A program made the translations under genes and the position numbers. A DNA stretch of 7,167 bases. Source: JAKJBL01 sp964461335. Lineage in GTDB: Bacteria > Bacillota > Clostridia > Christensenellales > CAG-138. Below are positions 1 to 6,171 of this stretch, in pieces (within the stretch, counting starts at the first letter, position 1; each line of letters opens with the position of its first letter). A model generated the notes under the pieces. It was not told the origin of the DNA, made no database searches, and saw only the letters and a program-made list of their open reading frames with translations. The stretch spans positions 1-7,167 of the forward strand of contig CAYWTY010000074.1 of NCBI GenBank assembly GCA_964461335.1. Direction: 5' to 3'.

Positions 1-4
1 CCTT

Positions 5-46
5 GGGCTTATAGCCCTAGAGCAAACCACCCCTTGGAGGGGTGGT
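5..46 (-). terminator. Two tandem hairpins downstream of asnS: possible terminator or mobile-element end
   Basis: Positions 26-33 pair perfectly with 39-46 (8 bp, ACCACCCC/GGGGTGGT) around a 5-base loop. A second hairpin lies immediately beyond in asnS orientation: 5-9 pairs with 13-17 (GGGCT/AGCCC) around a 3-base loop. Read on the minus strand, the strong hairpin lies about 30 bases past the asnS stop and is followed by TTTGCTCT, a poor U-tract, so intrinsic termination is plausible but not convincing. Two close GC-rich subterminal hairpins after a T-rich stretch also resemble the ends of IS200/IS605-type elements. That resemblance is a recollection of pattern and was not checked. No transposase is visible inside the window. 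Confidence 0.45.
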
Positions 47-76
47 CGTGATTAAAGCTTTATTTATAAAGAGATA

Positions 77-1456
77 TTACATTTCAAGCGAGCCTGCAGT
101 GCGGGGGAAGGGGATAATATCGCGGATATTGTTCATGCCTGTAAGGTACATGACCATGCGCTCAAACCCAAGCCCATACCCTGCGTGGTAGACACCCCCG
201 TATTTTCTTAGTTCAAGGTACCACCCGTATGCGCTCATATCCATATTAAGCTCGTTTATTCTGCTCTCAAGTACATCAAGTCGTTCTTCACGCTGGCTGC
301 CGCCTATAATTTCGCCTACTCCTGGTACGAGCAAATCCATTGCAGCAACAGTTTTATTATCATCATTTACCCGCATATAAAACGCCTTTATTTTAGTGGG
401 GTAATTAACTACAAAAACAGGGCGCTTGTAAACTTGTTCAGTCAAATAGCGTTCATGCTCAGTCTGTAAATCGCAGCCCCAGCTTACAGGGTATTGAAAC
501 TTAGCGCCGCTTTTTTCTAAGACTTTAATTGCATCTGTATAGTCCATACGGGCAAAGTCGCTTTGTGCTACATTGTTGAGCCGTTCAAGAAGCCCATTAT
601 CTACAAAGCTGTTTAAAAACTCCATCTCATCAGGGCAGCGTGAAAGACATGTTTTTATAATATGTTTTACCATAGCTTCTGCAAGCTCCATATTATCAGC
701 CAAATCGTAAAATGCCATTTCAGGTTCAATCATCCAAAACTCCGCAGCATGCCTTGCTGTGTATGAATGCTCAGCGCGGAAAGTAGGCCCGAAGGTGTAG
801 ATTTCCCCAAAGGCATGCGCAAACGCTTCACCGTAAAGCTGCCCGCTAACAGTAAGGTGAACCTCTTTTGAAAAGAAGTCTTTGCTAAAGTCAACGCACC
901 CTTCCTTTGTACGCGGCGGGTCATTTAGCTCAAGCGTTGTAACGCGGAACATATCGCCCGCACCTTCACAATCGCTGCCTGTTAGTATAGGAGTGTGTAC
1001 ATATATAAAGCCGCGCTCTTGGAAAAACTCGTGTACAGCACTTGCAGCAACAGAGCGAACCCTAAATACAGCCTGAAATATATTTGCGCGGGGACGCAAA
1101 TGGCCGATTGAACGCATAAAATCAAGGCTGTGCCGCTTTTTCTGAAGAGGATAGTCAGGCAATGACTCGCCCATAACTTCAATTGTCTTGCTGTGTATTT
1201 CAAACGGCTGCTTTGCTTCTGGTGTTAAAACAAGCGAACCAGTAACGCGTATTGCGCAGCCTGTTGATAAATTGCTGGTCTTTTCAGCCTCATTTGGGGT
1301 AAACACGATTTGTACAGGCTTGAAGCTGCTTCCGTCCGTAAGCTCAATAAACCCTGCGGCCTTGCTCACGCGTACTGTTTTTACCCAGCCGTTTACAGTG
1401 AGTTCCCCCAAAAACGCTTGCGGGTCGGTCTGAATATCTCTGAGCTTAATCTTCAT
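77..1456 (-). CDS. asnS: Asparaginyl-tRNA synthetase (AsnRS, class IIb)
   Basis: Charges tRNA(Asn) with asparagine using ATP in the cytoplasm, supplying Asn-tRNA directly for translation. The 459-residue length is normal for bacterial AsnRS. Residues about 18-96 form the OB-fold anticodon-binding domain (VNGWVKTVR start). The class II catalytic core follows: motif 1 around 143-160 (FFQERGF...HTPILTG), motif 2 around 221-247 (FGPTFRAEHS, then ARHAAEFWMIEPEM) and motif 3 around 426-452 (GYGLGFERMVMYLTG, then RDIIPFPR). RHxAEFWMIEPEMAF is characteristic of AsnRS rather than AspRS or LysRS. The start at 1456 is preceded by AGGAGGG at 1464-1470 with a 7-base gap. The gene has its own promoter and no co-oriented neighbour in the window. 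It looks intact, with no missing motif. Identity is near certain; the clade within AsnRS cannot be judged by eye. Confidence 0.97.
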   Translation of the reverse strand: MKIKLRDIQTDPQAFLGELTVNGWVKTVRVSKAAGFIELTDGSSFKPVQIVFTPNEAEKTSNLSTGCAIRVTGSLVLTPEAKQPFEIHSKTIEVMGESLPDYPLQKKRHSLDFMRSIGHLRPRANIFQAVFRVRSVAASAVHEFFQERGFIYVHTPILTGSDCEGAGDMFRVTTLELNDPPRTKEGCVDFSKDFFSKEVHLTVSGQLYGEAFAHAFGEIYTFGPTFRAEHSYTARHAAEFWMIEPEMAFYDLADNMELAEAMVKHIIKTCLSRCPDEMEFLNSFVDNGLLERLNNVAQSDFARMDYTDAIKVLEKSGAKFQYPVSWGCDLQTEHERYLTEQVYKRPVFVVNYPTKIKAFYMRVNDDNKTVAAMDLLVPGVGEIIGGSQREERLDVLESRINELNMDMSAYGWYLELRKYGGVYHAGYGLGFERMVMYLTGMNNIRDIIPFPRTAGSLEM

Positions 1457-1463
1457 GAAAGGT

Positions 1464-1470
1464 CCCTCCT
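1464..1470 (-). promoter_or_regulatory. Ribosome binding site of asnS
   Basis: Minus-strand AGGAGGG lies 7 bases before the ATG at 1456. It is a near-perfect anti-16S match and fixes the asnS start. Confidence 0.85.
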
Positions 1471-1485
1471 AAATTTCATGCAAAG

Positions 1486-1515
1486 AGTATACCATACTTC
1501 GCCCAAAAGCAACAA
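1486..1515 (-). promoter_or_regulatory. Sigma-A-type promoter of asnS
   Basis: The minus strand carries TATACT at 1486-1491 preceded by TGG at 1492-1494, giving an extended -10 (TGnTATACT). A weak -35, TTGTTG at 1510-1515, sits 18 bases upstream; an overlapping TTGCTT at 1507-1512 would give a short 15-base spacer. Transcription would start near 1479 and give a leader of roughly 23 bases that includes the Shine-Dalgarno site. There is no room for a T-box leader, which many Firmicute synthetase genes have, so control by uncharged tRNA through a T-box is unlikely. Confidence 0.6.
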
Positions 1516-1582
1516 TTCAAGCTTTCATTCTATTCTTAGAGCGCGTATTTCTGCATAGCATTTAGGCGAGGGGGCGATATAG

Positions 1583-2614
1583 GTGAAACAATATATGCCT
1601 GTGCTTATGATACGCACAGCAAGTTCGCGCGCAGCAATAGAGCTAAACGGCAACATCATAGGTGAAGCAACACAAGAGGCTCACATTGCGCTGCCGCTTT
1701 CAGACAGCGGTGAATACTACATTGGTATTTATCCGCTTGAAGACGATGAGCGGCGCTACTACCCTGTTGTGCGTAAGCTCTCGTTTGATAAGGGAGCACT
1801 GCTTGCGCTTAAAAGCGATGATGTAAAGGCGTATGAGTGGCCAGGCGGTGTATATGAGGCAATCTTTTCACCGGGTATGTTCATGCAAAGAGAGGAGCCT
1901 GTTTTCCCATTTCTATCAGACCAGCTTGTACTTTCGGGCGGGCGTATAGCAACTCTCTATTATGAAGACGGGCTAAGGCTCGCCATTGAGGAAGGCCCGA
2001 AGGTCAGGTTCGGCACATTTATAAGCCAGCACAAAGAGGGCAGGCTTTTGTTAAAGCAAAACGGATTATTATATGCTTTTTACGGCTTGCCTGATTTACC
2101 AGGTGGCATAGTGCCTGAGGGGTACGCTAAAGGCGTGTTGGTATTAAACAGCCAGCATGAGGAGCTTATACGAATAGAAGGTGAGGCAGTTGGGCTGCTT
2201 GAAGATGAAATAATACGCTTCACACGCCTTGATACATTGCTAATGCACGAGCGCAGAGAGGTCTTTAGCATAAAGGGGAACAAGGTCGAGGCAAAAGCAC
2301 CGTCAATTGGTTTCTTTACCCATACGCCGAAGAAAAGAGAACAAAGCAATGAAATTATTCGCGCATTTTGTGATGCAGTACGTTACGGCCTTTGGGATGA
2401 GGCGTTTTCATACTTAACACATTCTTTAGGTGAGGGGCTTACATCGGCTGAAATTACCGCATGCCTTGGGGATTTCTGCGCTTGCAGGCCGCCGCTTTCC
2501 AGAGCTGAGAGCGCAATGGGGCTAGTATATCCAGCACAAAACGGAATATCTCAAGTAAGGATGTTCACATTTTCCTTTTTGGGGGGTTTAATTGACAATC
2601 TTGCTGAAGATTAG
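1583..2614 (+). CDS. Uncharacterised 343-residue cytoplasmic protein
   Basis: I do not recognise a family, and no function is proposed. The frame is open for 343 codons. It starts at GTG (1583), directly after an in-frame TAG (1580-1582), with GAGGGGG at 1568-1574 spaced 8 bases. An in-frame ATG at 1595, with AGGTG at 1581-1585, is a credible alternative four residues in. No signal peptide or membrane segment is apparent. Residues about 5-70 look like a small beta-rich domain (AAIELNGNIIGEA, then EYYIGIYPLED), vaguely PEGA-like. Residues 115-235 are again beta-rich with repeated short strand-turn units (GGRIATLYYEDGLRLAI, GRLLLKQNGLLYAFYGLP). Residues about 252-300 look helical (EIIRAFCDAVRYGLWDEAFSYL). 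It diverges from asnS and precedes the peptidase gene by 88 bases, which includes a separate promoter, so it may be monocistronic. Codon use resembles its neighbours. Confidence 0.85.
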   Translation: MKQYMPVLMIRTASSRAAIELNGNIIGEATQEAHIALPLSDSGEYYIGIYPLEDDERRYYPVVRKLSFDKGALLALKSDDVKAYEWPGGVYEAIFSPGMFMQREEPVFPFLSDQLVLSGGRIATLYYEDGLRLAIEEGPKVRFGTFISQHKEGRLLLKQNGLLYAFYGLPDLPGGIVPEGYAKGVLVLNSQHEELIRIEGEAVGLLEDEIIRFTRLDTLLMHERREVFSIKGNKVEAKAPSIGFFTHTPKKREQSNEIIRAFCDAVRYGLWDEAFSYLTHSLGEGLTSAEITACLGDFCACRPPLSRAESAMGLVYPAQNGISQVRMFTFSFLGGLIDNLAED

Positions 2615-2664
2615 GGTTTGCCACAAACGGTTCACACCCTTGCCGAAAATACAGCGCAGTTTTG

Positions 2665-2694
2665 TGATATACTAATGGCAGTTTATTACGGAGG
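2665..2694 (+). promoter_or_regulatory. Extended -10 promoter and ribosome binding site of the zinc peptidase gene
   Basis: TGATATACT at 2665-2673 is an extended -10 (TGn plus TATACT at 2668-2673). No good -35 lies 16-18 bases upstream; TTGCCG at 2640-2645 is too far away at 22 bases. GGAGG at 2690-2694 sits 8 bases before the ATG at 2703. A start site near 2680 would leave a short leader of about 23 bases. The promoter separates this gene transcriptionally from the orphan gene upstream. Confidence 0.55.
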
Positions 2695-2702
2695 AAACAA
2701 GA

Positions 2703-3407
2703 ATGTACGAAGGTGCAATGTATTATAGTGGTTATGGGGAGTGGCTTTTTGCTTTACTTGGGGTTATGCTGCTCAGCTTCATTGCACAATCGAGCGTACA
2801 GCGCACGTTTCAAAAATACTCAAAAATTCAAGCAAGCTCCCGTATACAGGCCTCTGTATTGGCGAAAGAGCTGCTTCTAAATAAAGCAAGCAGCGTTCAA
2901 GTCGTAGCTGTAGCAGGCAGGCTTACTGACCATTATAACCCGAAAACCAATGTGGTCGGGCTTAGCCAGGCTGTATATAACGAAAGCTCAGTTGCTGCGC
3001 TTGCAGTTGCAGCGCATGAAATAGGCCATGTAATGCAGTATGAGCAGCATTATGTGCCAATAGTCGTTAGAAACGCAATTTTGCCTATTGCGAATATCGG
3101 TTCTCAGGCAGCCCCTTTTGTTGTGCTTTTAGGGCTTTTGATGGGGTTCTTTCAGCTTGCTATGTTTGGGGTTATTCTTTTTGGCGCAATGTTAGTTTTC
3201 CAAATTGTTACGCTTCCAGTAGAGTTTAACGCCTCAAGTCGTGCAATTGAAATGCTTGAGGGCGGCGGATATTTAAGCTATGATGAAATAGGCCAGGCAA
3301 AGCGGGTGCTTCGCGCTGCATCATTTACTTATGTTGTTGGCGCGCTTGCAAGCCTTGTTACTCTCTTACGGCTTTTAGCTATGGCACGCGGCAGCAGGCG
3401 CCGTTAA
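2703..3407 (+). CDS. Membrane-bound neutral zinc metallopeptidase, YugP-like (Zn_peptidase_2 family)
   Basis: Predicted integral-membrane zinc protease of 234 residues, within the family's usual 220-235. The zinc-binding HEIGH motif is at residues 105-109 in the context AVAAHEIGHVMQY; E106 is the expected catalytic base and H105/H109 the ligands. The third ligand is probably E174 in LPVEFNASSRA. Relatives usually read EFDAS there, so N176 is a substitution at a normally acidic position. Hydrophobic segments near residues 13-31, 133-151, 153-172 and 209-228 suggest about four membrane passes with the active site near the membrane face. DHYNP (76-80) and VVGLSQAVYNESSVAAL (84-100) are also typical family blocks. 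Physiological substrates of this family are poorly known; membrane-protein quality control is often guessed. It has its own promoter and is followed by a strong bidirectional terminator. Confidence 0.9.
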   Translation: MYEGAMYYSGYGEWLFALLGVMLLSFIAQSSVQRTFQKYSKIQASSRIQASVLAKELLLNKASSVQVVAVAGRLTDHYNPKTNVVGLSQAVYNESSVAALAVAAHEIGHVMQYEQHYVPIVVRNAILPIANIGSQAAPFVVLLGLLMGFFQLAMFGVILFGAMLVFQIVTLPVEFNASSRAIEMLEGGGYLSYDEIGQAKRVLRAASFTYVVGALASLVTLLRLLAMARGSRRR

Positions 3408-3427
3408 AGCATATTGCGCTAAAAAAA

Positions 3428-3455
3428 TAAAAAAGTGACTTAAGTCACTTTTTTA
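3428..3455. terminator. Bidirectional intrinsic terminator between convergent genes
   Basis: A perfect 28-bp palindrome is centred between 3441 and 3442. Its core GTGACTT/AAGTCAC is flanked by an A-run on the left and a T-run on the right. It therefore reads as a stem followed by U residues on either strand. It lies 20 bases after the peptidase stop (plus) and 32 bases after the DUF1540 stop (minus), exactly where two convergent genes would share a terminator. The core is not very GC-rich. Confidence 0.8.
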
Positions 3456-3487
3456 AAAGTGCGGGCATAGCCGCTAAGCTCCACGCG

Positions 3488-3658
3488 TTATTTAGCCATA
3501 TAGGAGCCGCAGAGCGTTTCATCTTCTGCTTTGCCGCTGCAGCAGTTTTGGCATGGCTTAATAACGATGCTGTGCAGGTTGCATTCGCTGCCGCGTGTGT
3601 TATATTTGCAGCTTGTAACTTCGCAGCCTATACTTTGCCTACCTGTTGTATCCGCCAT
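3488..3658 (-). CDS. DUF1540 small cysteine-rich protein
   Basis: This is a complete 56-residue gene beginning MADTTGRQSIGCEVTSCKYN. GGGAGGT at 3665-3671 lies 6 bases before the ATG at 3658, a strong support for so short a frame. It has seven cysteines (residues 12, 17, 26, 36, 39, 40, 50). The pattern CxVxxCxYNxxGxxCxLxxI, ending ETLCGSY, matches the DUF1540 signature known from clostridia and bacilli. The spacing suggests a small metal-binding, probably zinc, knuckle, but no function is established for the family. Some related small proteins appear in sporulating Firmicutes, which is context only. It has no signal peptide or membrane segment. It converges on the zinc peptidase gene and shares the palindromic terminator. 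The extra CQNCC stretch (36-40) sits between the canonical third and last cysteines. Confidence 0.85.
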   Translation of the reverse strand: MADTTGRQSIGCEVTSCKYNTRGSECNLHSIVIKPCQNCCSGKAEDETLCGSYMAK

Positions 3659-3862
3659 AGACTTACCTCCCTTTTGTAAATTGGGGTATTTCGGTTTTAG
3701 TATGCAGTAAATGCTTGCCCAATATGCGCTTTTGCTTGACTTCTTTGCGTCTTGGGCATCAAAATATTAAGCGCTGTATTATAAAGCGCGTTGCAGTACT
3801 TGGCTCTACTAAGCAAAACAATATGTTAGGCAAGAGCTGGGTGCTATAATAAGGGGGCTTGT
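3659..3862. promoter_or_regulatory. Divergent intergenic control region between DUF1540 and DUF3842 genes
   Basis: This gap of about 200 bases carries promoters for two divergent genes and no credible gene. For the minus strand, CATACT at 3699-3704 is a modest -10 candidate without a clear -35. For the plus strand there are two options. One is TTGGCT (3800-3805), 16 bases, TATGTT (3822-3827). The other is an extended -10, TGCTATAAT, at 3842-3850. A small inverted repeat, TGCCCAA (3716-3722) and TTGGGCA (3752-3758), and a 5-bp hairpin, GCGCT/AGCGC (3771-3775/3785-3789), could be operator-like or incidental. Confidence 0.5.
3842..3857 (+). promoter_or_regulatory. Extended -10 overlapping the leader of the DUF3842 gene, plus G-rich ribosome binding site
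   Basis: TGC-TATAAT occupies 3842-3850, an exact consensus extended -10. It ends only 12 bases before the ATG at 3863. Use of it would start transcription at about 3856-3858, leaving almost no leader and cutting into the GGGGG (3853-3857) that serves as Shine-Dalgarno. Either this box yields near-leaderless mRNA or the promoter ending at 3827 is the real one. Confidence 0.45.
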
Positions 3863-4279
3863 ATGCGAATTGCAATAATTGACGGTCAAGGCGGAGGCGT
3901 TGGCTGTGCGCTTATTGAGCGGCTTAAGGGCAAGGGGCATACTTTACTTGCGCTTGGCACAAATGCGCTTGCAACTGCTGCAATGCTTCGCGCAGGCGCT
4001 GACGAAGGCGCTACAGGCGAAAACGCAATATGCTGCAATGTTGCGCTTTGTGGGCTTGTTGCTGGGCCTGTGGGTATAATATGTGCAAATGCGCTTTTGG
4101 GGGAAGTATCCCCTGCAATTGCAGAAGCTGTTGGCAAAGCGCAGGCACATAAGGTGCTTTTGCCGAGCACCCGCTGCAGCCTTGAAATTGCAGGCCTTGC
4201 TCAAATGACTTTTGCGCAGTGCGTTGATGATGCGGCTTTGCGCGCGCTTCGTTTTGCGGCTGCCCAAGATAAAACTTAA
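3863..4279 (+). CDS. DUF3842 family protein
   Basis: The protein has 138 residues and matches what I know of the clostridial DUF3842 family. Its opening MRIAIIDGQGGGVGCALIERL has a glycine-rich beta-turn-alpha nucleotide-binding look (GQGGGVG, residues 8-14). Other family-like blocks are GLVAGPVGIICANALLGEVSPAIAEAVGKA (64-93) and KVLLPSTRCSLEIAGL (97-112). Function is unknown; a Rossmann-like ligand-binding role is inference from the N-terminus. It has seven cysteines, including a CC pair at 57-58. It is cytoplasmic, without a signal peptide. It ends 14 bases before the dehydrogenase gene, so it is probably first in that operon. Codon use is noticeably rich in GCG/GCA alanine and CTT leucine, in keeping with its Ala/Leu-rich composition. 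Confidence 0.85.
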   Translation: MRIAIIDGQGGGVGCALIERLKGKGHTLLALGTNALATAAMLRAGADEGATGENAICCNVALCGLVAGPVGIICANALLGEVSPAIAEAVGKAQAHKVLLPSTRCSLEIAGLAQMTFAQCVDDAALRALRFAAAQDKT

Positions 4280-4281
4280 AT

Positions 4282-4287
4282 AAGGAG
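4282..4287 (+). promoter_or_regulatory. Ribosome binding site of the 2-hydroxyacid dehydrogenase gene
   Basis: AAGGAG lies 6 bases before the ATG at 4294, inside the 14-base gap after the DUF3842 stop. This supports translational coupling or at least co-transcription. Confidence 0.75.
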
Positions 4288-4293
4288 CACTAT

Positions 4294-5256
4294 ATGACAA
4301 AAATCGTAATCCTCGACGGCTACACAACAAACCCCGGTGATTTAAGCTGGGACGGGCTTTCTGCTCTTGGTGAGCTTAAGGTGTATGAGCGCACGCCTCT
4401 TGATAAAATCATTGAGCGTATAGGCGATGCTGATATTGTATACACAAATAAAACCCCAATTACCCGTATAACACTTGATGCCTGCCCTTCCATAAAGATG
4501 GTAAGCGTGCTTGCAACAGGTTATAATATTGTTGACTATGTGGCTTGCAAAGAAAAGGGCATACCTGTAACAAACATCCCTACATACGGCACTGCTGCAG
4601 TAGGCCAGTTTGCAATTGCGCTTTTGTTAGAGATTTGCCACCATATCGGCCACCACAGCGAGGCAGTTGCTAAAGGCAAGTGGGAAACTAACCCTGACTG
4701 GTGCTTTTGGGATTATCCGCTTATAGAGCTTGATGGCAAAACTATGGGTATAATAGGCTTTGGCCGCATCGGTCAAGCGACCGGCAAAATAGCAAAAGCA
4801 ATGGGTATGAATGTGCTTGCTCATGACAGCTATCCAAACGATACAGGTAAGCTAATTGCAGACGAATATGTGGACCTTGATACTTTGTTAAAAAAGTCAG
4901 ATGTTATAGCGCTCCACTGCCCGCTATTCCCTGAAACTGAAGGCATTATAAATAAGGCGAATATCAGAAAAATGAAGGACGGGGTAATAATACTAAACAA
5001 CAGCAGGGGTCAGCTTGTAGTAGAAGAGGACCTTGCAGATGCGCTAAATTCAGGCAAGGTTTATGCAGCAGGAATAGATGTTGTATCAAGTGAGCCTATA
5101 AGCGGGAATAACCCTTTGTTAAAAGCAAAGAATTGCATAATAACACCGCATATTTCATGGGCGCCAAAAGAGAGCCGCAAACGCCTTATTGCAATTGCTG
5201 TTGAAAACTTAAAGCAATTTTTAGACGAAACACCTGTAAATGTTGTTAATATGTAG
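4294..5256 (+). CDS. D-2-hydroxyacid dehydrogenase, glycerate dehydrogenase / hydroxypyruvate reductase-like
   Basis: NAD(P)-dependent reduction of a 2-keto acid to the D-2-hydroxy acid in the cytoplasm; hydroxypyruvate to D-glycerate is the best guess. Its 320 residues are normal for the family. The split substrate domain comprises residues 1-100 plus 290-320, with an opening (ILDGYTTNPGDLSWDGL) typical of annotated glycerate dehydrogenases. The nucleotide-binding domain holds GFGRIG at 155-160. The acidic D178 after the second strand (VLAHDSY) favours NADH over NADPH. Catalytic residues are all present: R238 (NNSRGQ), E267 (SSEP) and H286 (TPHISWA). The substrate loop VLATGYNIVD (72-81) is also conserved. 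It sits 14 bases after the DUF3842 gene and 81 bases before transketolase. Phosphoglycerate dehydrogenase is unlikely because no C-terminal ACT domain exists. Lactate, formate or 4-phosphoerythronate dehydrogenase activity cannot be excluded by eye. Confidence 0.92.
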   Translation: MTKIVILDGYTTNPGDLSWDGLSALGELKVYERTPLDKIIERIGDADIVYTNKTPITRITLDACPSIKMVSVLATGYNIVDYVACKEKGIPVTNIPTYGTAAVGQFAIALLLEICHHIGHHSEAVAKGKWETNPDWCFWDYPLIELDGKTMGIIGFGRIGQATGKIAKAMGMNVLAHDSYPNDTGKLIADEYVDLDTLLKKSDVIALHCPLFPETEGIINKANIRKMKDGVIILNNSRGQLVVEEDLADALNSGKVYAAGIDVVSSEPISGNNPLLKAKNCIITPHISWAPKESRKRLIAIAVENLKQFLDETPVNVVNM

Positions 5257-5324
5257 TAATGCTGGCCGAAAAAGGCGAAGTGTCCACAACAAACGATTTT
5301 ATTTTGTAAAAGTAAACCATTAAG

Positions 5325-5329
5325 AGGAG
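5325..5329 (+). promoter_or_regulatory. Ribosome binding site deciding the transketolase N-subunit start
   Basis: AGGAG at 5325-5329 lies 8 bases before the ATG at 5338. An ATG at 5331, almost on top of the site, is out of frame and stops after six codons, so 5338 is the real start. Confidence 0.75.
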
Positions 5330-5337
5330 AATGAATT

Positions 5338-6171
5338 ATGGGCATATCTAAGCAGGAAAGAGAGTATTTAGAAGGGCTATGTAAAAAGTTCAGGCTGGAT
5401 GTTATTCGTGTTCTGCATTCAAAGCAGACCGGTCACCCGGGCGGCTCGCTCTCAGTATGCGAAATATTGACTACGCTTTATTTCCATACTGCAAATGTTT
5501 ACCCAAAGGAGCCGAAAAAGCAAGAGAGAGATAGAATAGTTTTAAGCAAGGGTCATGCTGCGCCAATGCTTTACCGGGCGCTCGCTGAAAAGGGCTTCTT
5601 CCCTGTTGAGGAGCTCAACACTCTGCGCGATATTGAAAGCAGACTCCAAGGGCATCCGAGCGCAAAAAGTCTGCCGGGCATTGAAGTTACCTCAGGCCCG
5701 CTTGGGTTTGGGCTTTCTGCAGCAGTAGGTATGGCGCTTGGGCTAAAGCTCGACAAAAATAGCGCCCGCGTTTACGCAATCCTTGGCGATGGCGAAATAA
5801 ACGAGGGCACAATTTGGGAAGCCTCTATGGCTGCTTCAAAGTATAAGCTCGACAACCTTACTGCAATACTCGACTATAACGGGGTGCAGCTTGATGGAAC
5901 TGCTGATGAAATAATGCCTATGGGCGATATTAGAGCTAAATTTGCAGCCTTTGGCTTTAACTGCATTGAATGTGACGGCCACGATGTTGGAGAATTGTGC
6001 GAAGCATACGAAAAGGCAGCTTCAAAGAAGGGTATGCCGAGCATGGTAATTGCGAAAACTGTTAAAGGCAAGGGCGTCTCCTTTATGGAGGGGAAAGCTG
6101 CATGGCATGGCAAGCCCATTGGTGATGAAGAGTTTAAAATCGCAATTAAGGAACTTGGGGGTGAAGTGTAA
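5338..6171 (+). CDS. Transketolase, N-terminal (thiamine-diphosphate binding) subunit
   Basis: One half of a split transketolase, which moves two-carbon ketol units between sugar phosphates in the non-oxidative pentose phosphate pathway. The 277 residues match the usual N-subunit length. Visible hallmarks in order: TGHPGGSLS (31-39, H33), SKGHAAPMLY (70-79), QGHPS (104-108), the phosphate-loop region SGPLGFGLSAAVGMA (119-133), and the ThDP/Mg motif from GDGEINEG (150-157) to the closing N181 in LDYNGVQLDG. A late WHGKP (256-260) supplies another conserved histidine. It cannot work alone because the activating glutamate lies in the partner subunit. The stop TAA shares its last base with the partner's ATG, implying translational coupling and 1:1 synthesis. 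An 81-base gap separates it from the dehydrogenase; no terminator is seen there, so one operon is likely. Confidence 0.95.
   Translation: MGISKQEREYLEGLCKKFRLDVIRVLHSKQTGHPGGSLSVCEILTTLYFHTANVYPKEPKKQERDRIVLSKGHAAPMLYRALAEKGFFPVEELNTLRDIESRLQGHPSAKSLPGIEVTSGPLGFGLSAAVGMALGLKLDKNSARVYAILGDGEINEGTIWEASMAASKYKLDNLTAILDYNGVQLDGTADEIMPMGDIRAKFAAFGFNCIECDGHDVGELCEAYEKAASKKGMPSMVIAKTVKGKGVSFMEGKAAWHGKPIGDEEFKIAIKELGGEV

Noticed and set aside
730..1558. Several open frames of 60-82 codons overlapping asnS on both strands
   Set aside because: They lie inside or antisense to a clearly conserved synthetase, lack good ribosome binding sites and encode no recognisable protein.
1457..1582. T-box leader or other riboswitch near asnS
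   Set aside because: The asnS leader is only about 23 bases and the whole intergenic gap is 126 bases, with no T-box-like sequence on either strand.
2080..2349. 89-codon minus-strand frame inside the orphan gene
   Set aside because: Its serine-rich, low-complexity translation is typical of antisense reading, and no ribosome binding site is seen.
3879..4330. Long alternative frames over the DUF3842 gene (plus and minus)
   Set aside because: They arise from the Ala/Leu-rich codon pattern of the real gene; the DUF3842 frame has the ribosome binding site and family motifs.
5257..5337. Possible terminator or hairpin between the dehydrogenase and transketolase genes
   Set aside because: Only GCC/GGC (3 bp) and ACAAA/TTTGT (5289-5293/5303-5307, AT-rich with a 9-base loop) can pair; both are too weak to call.
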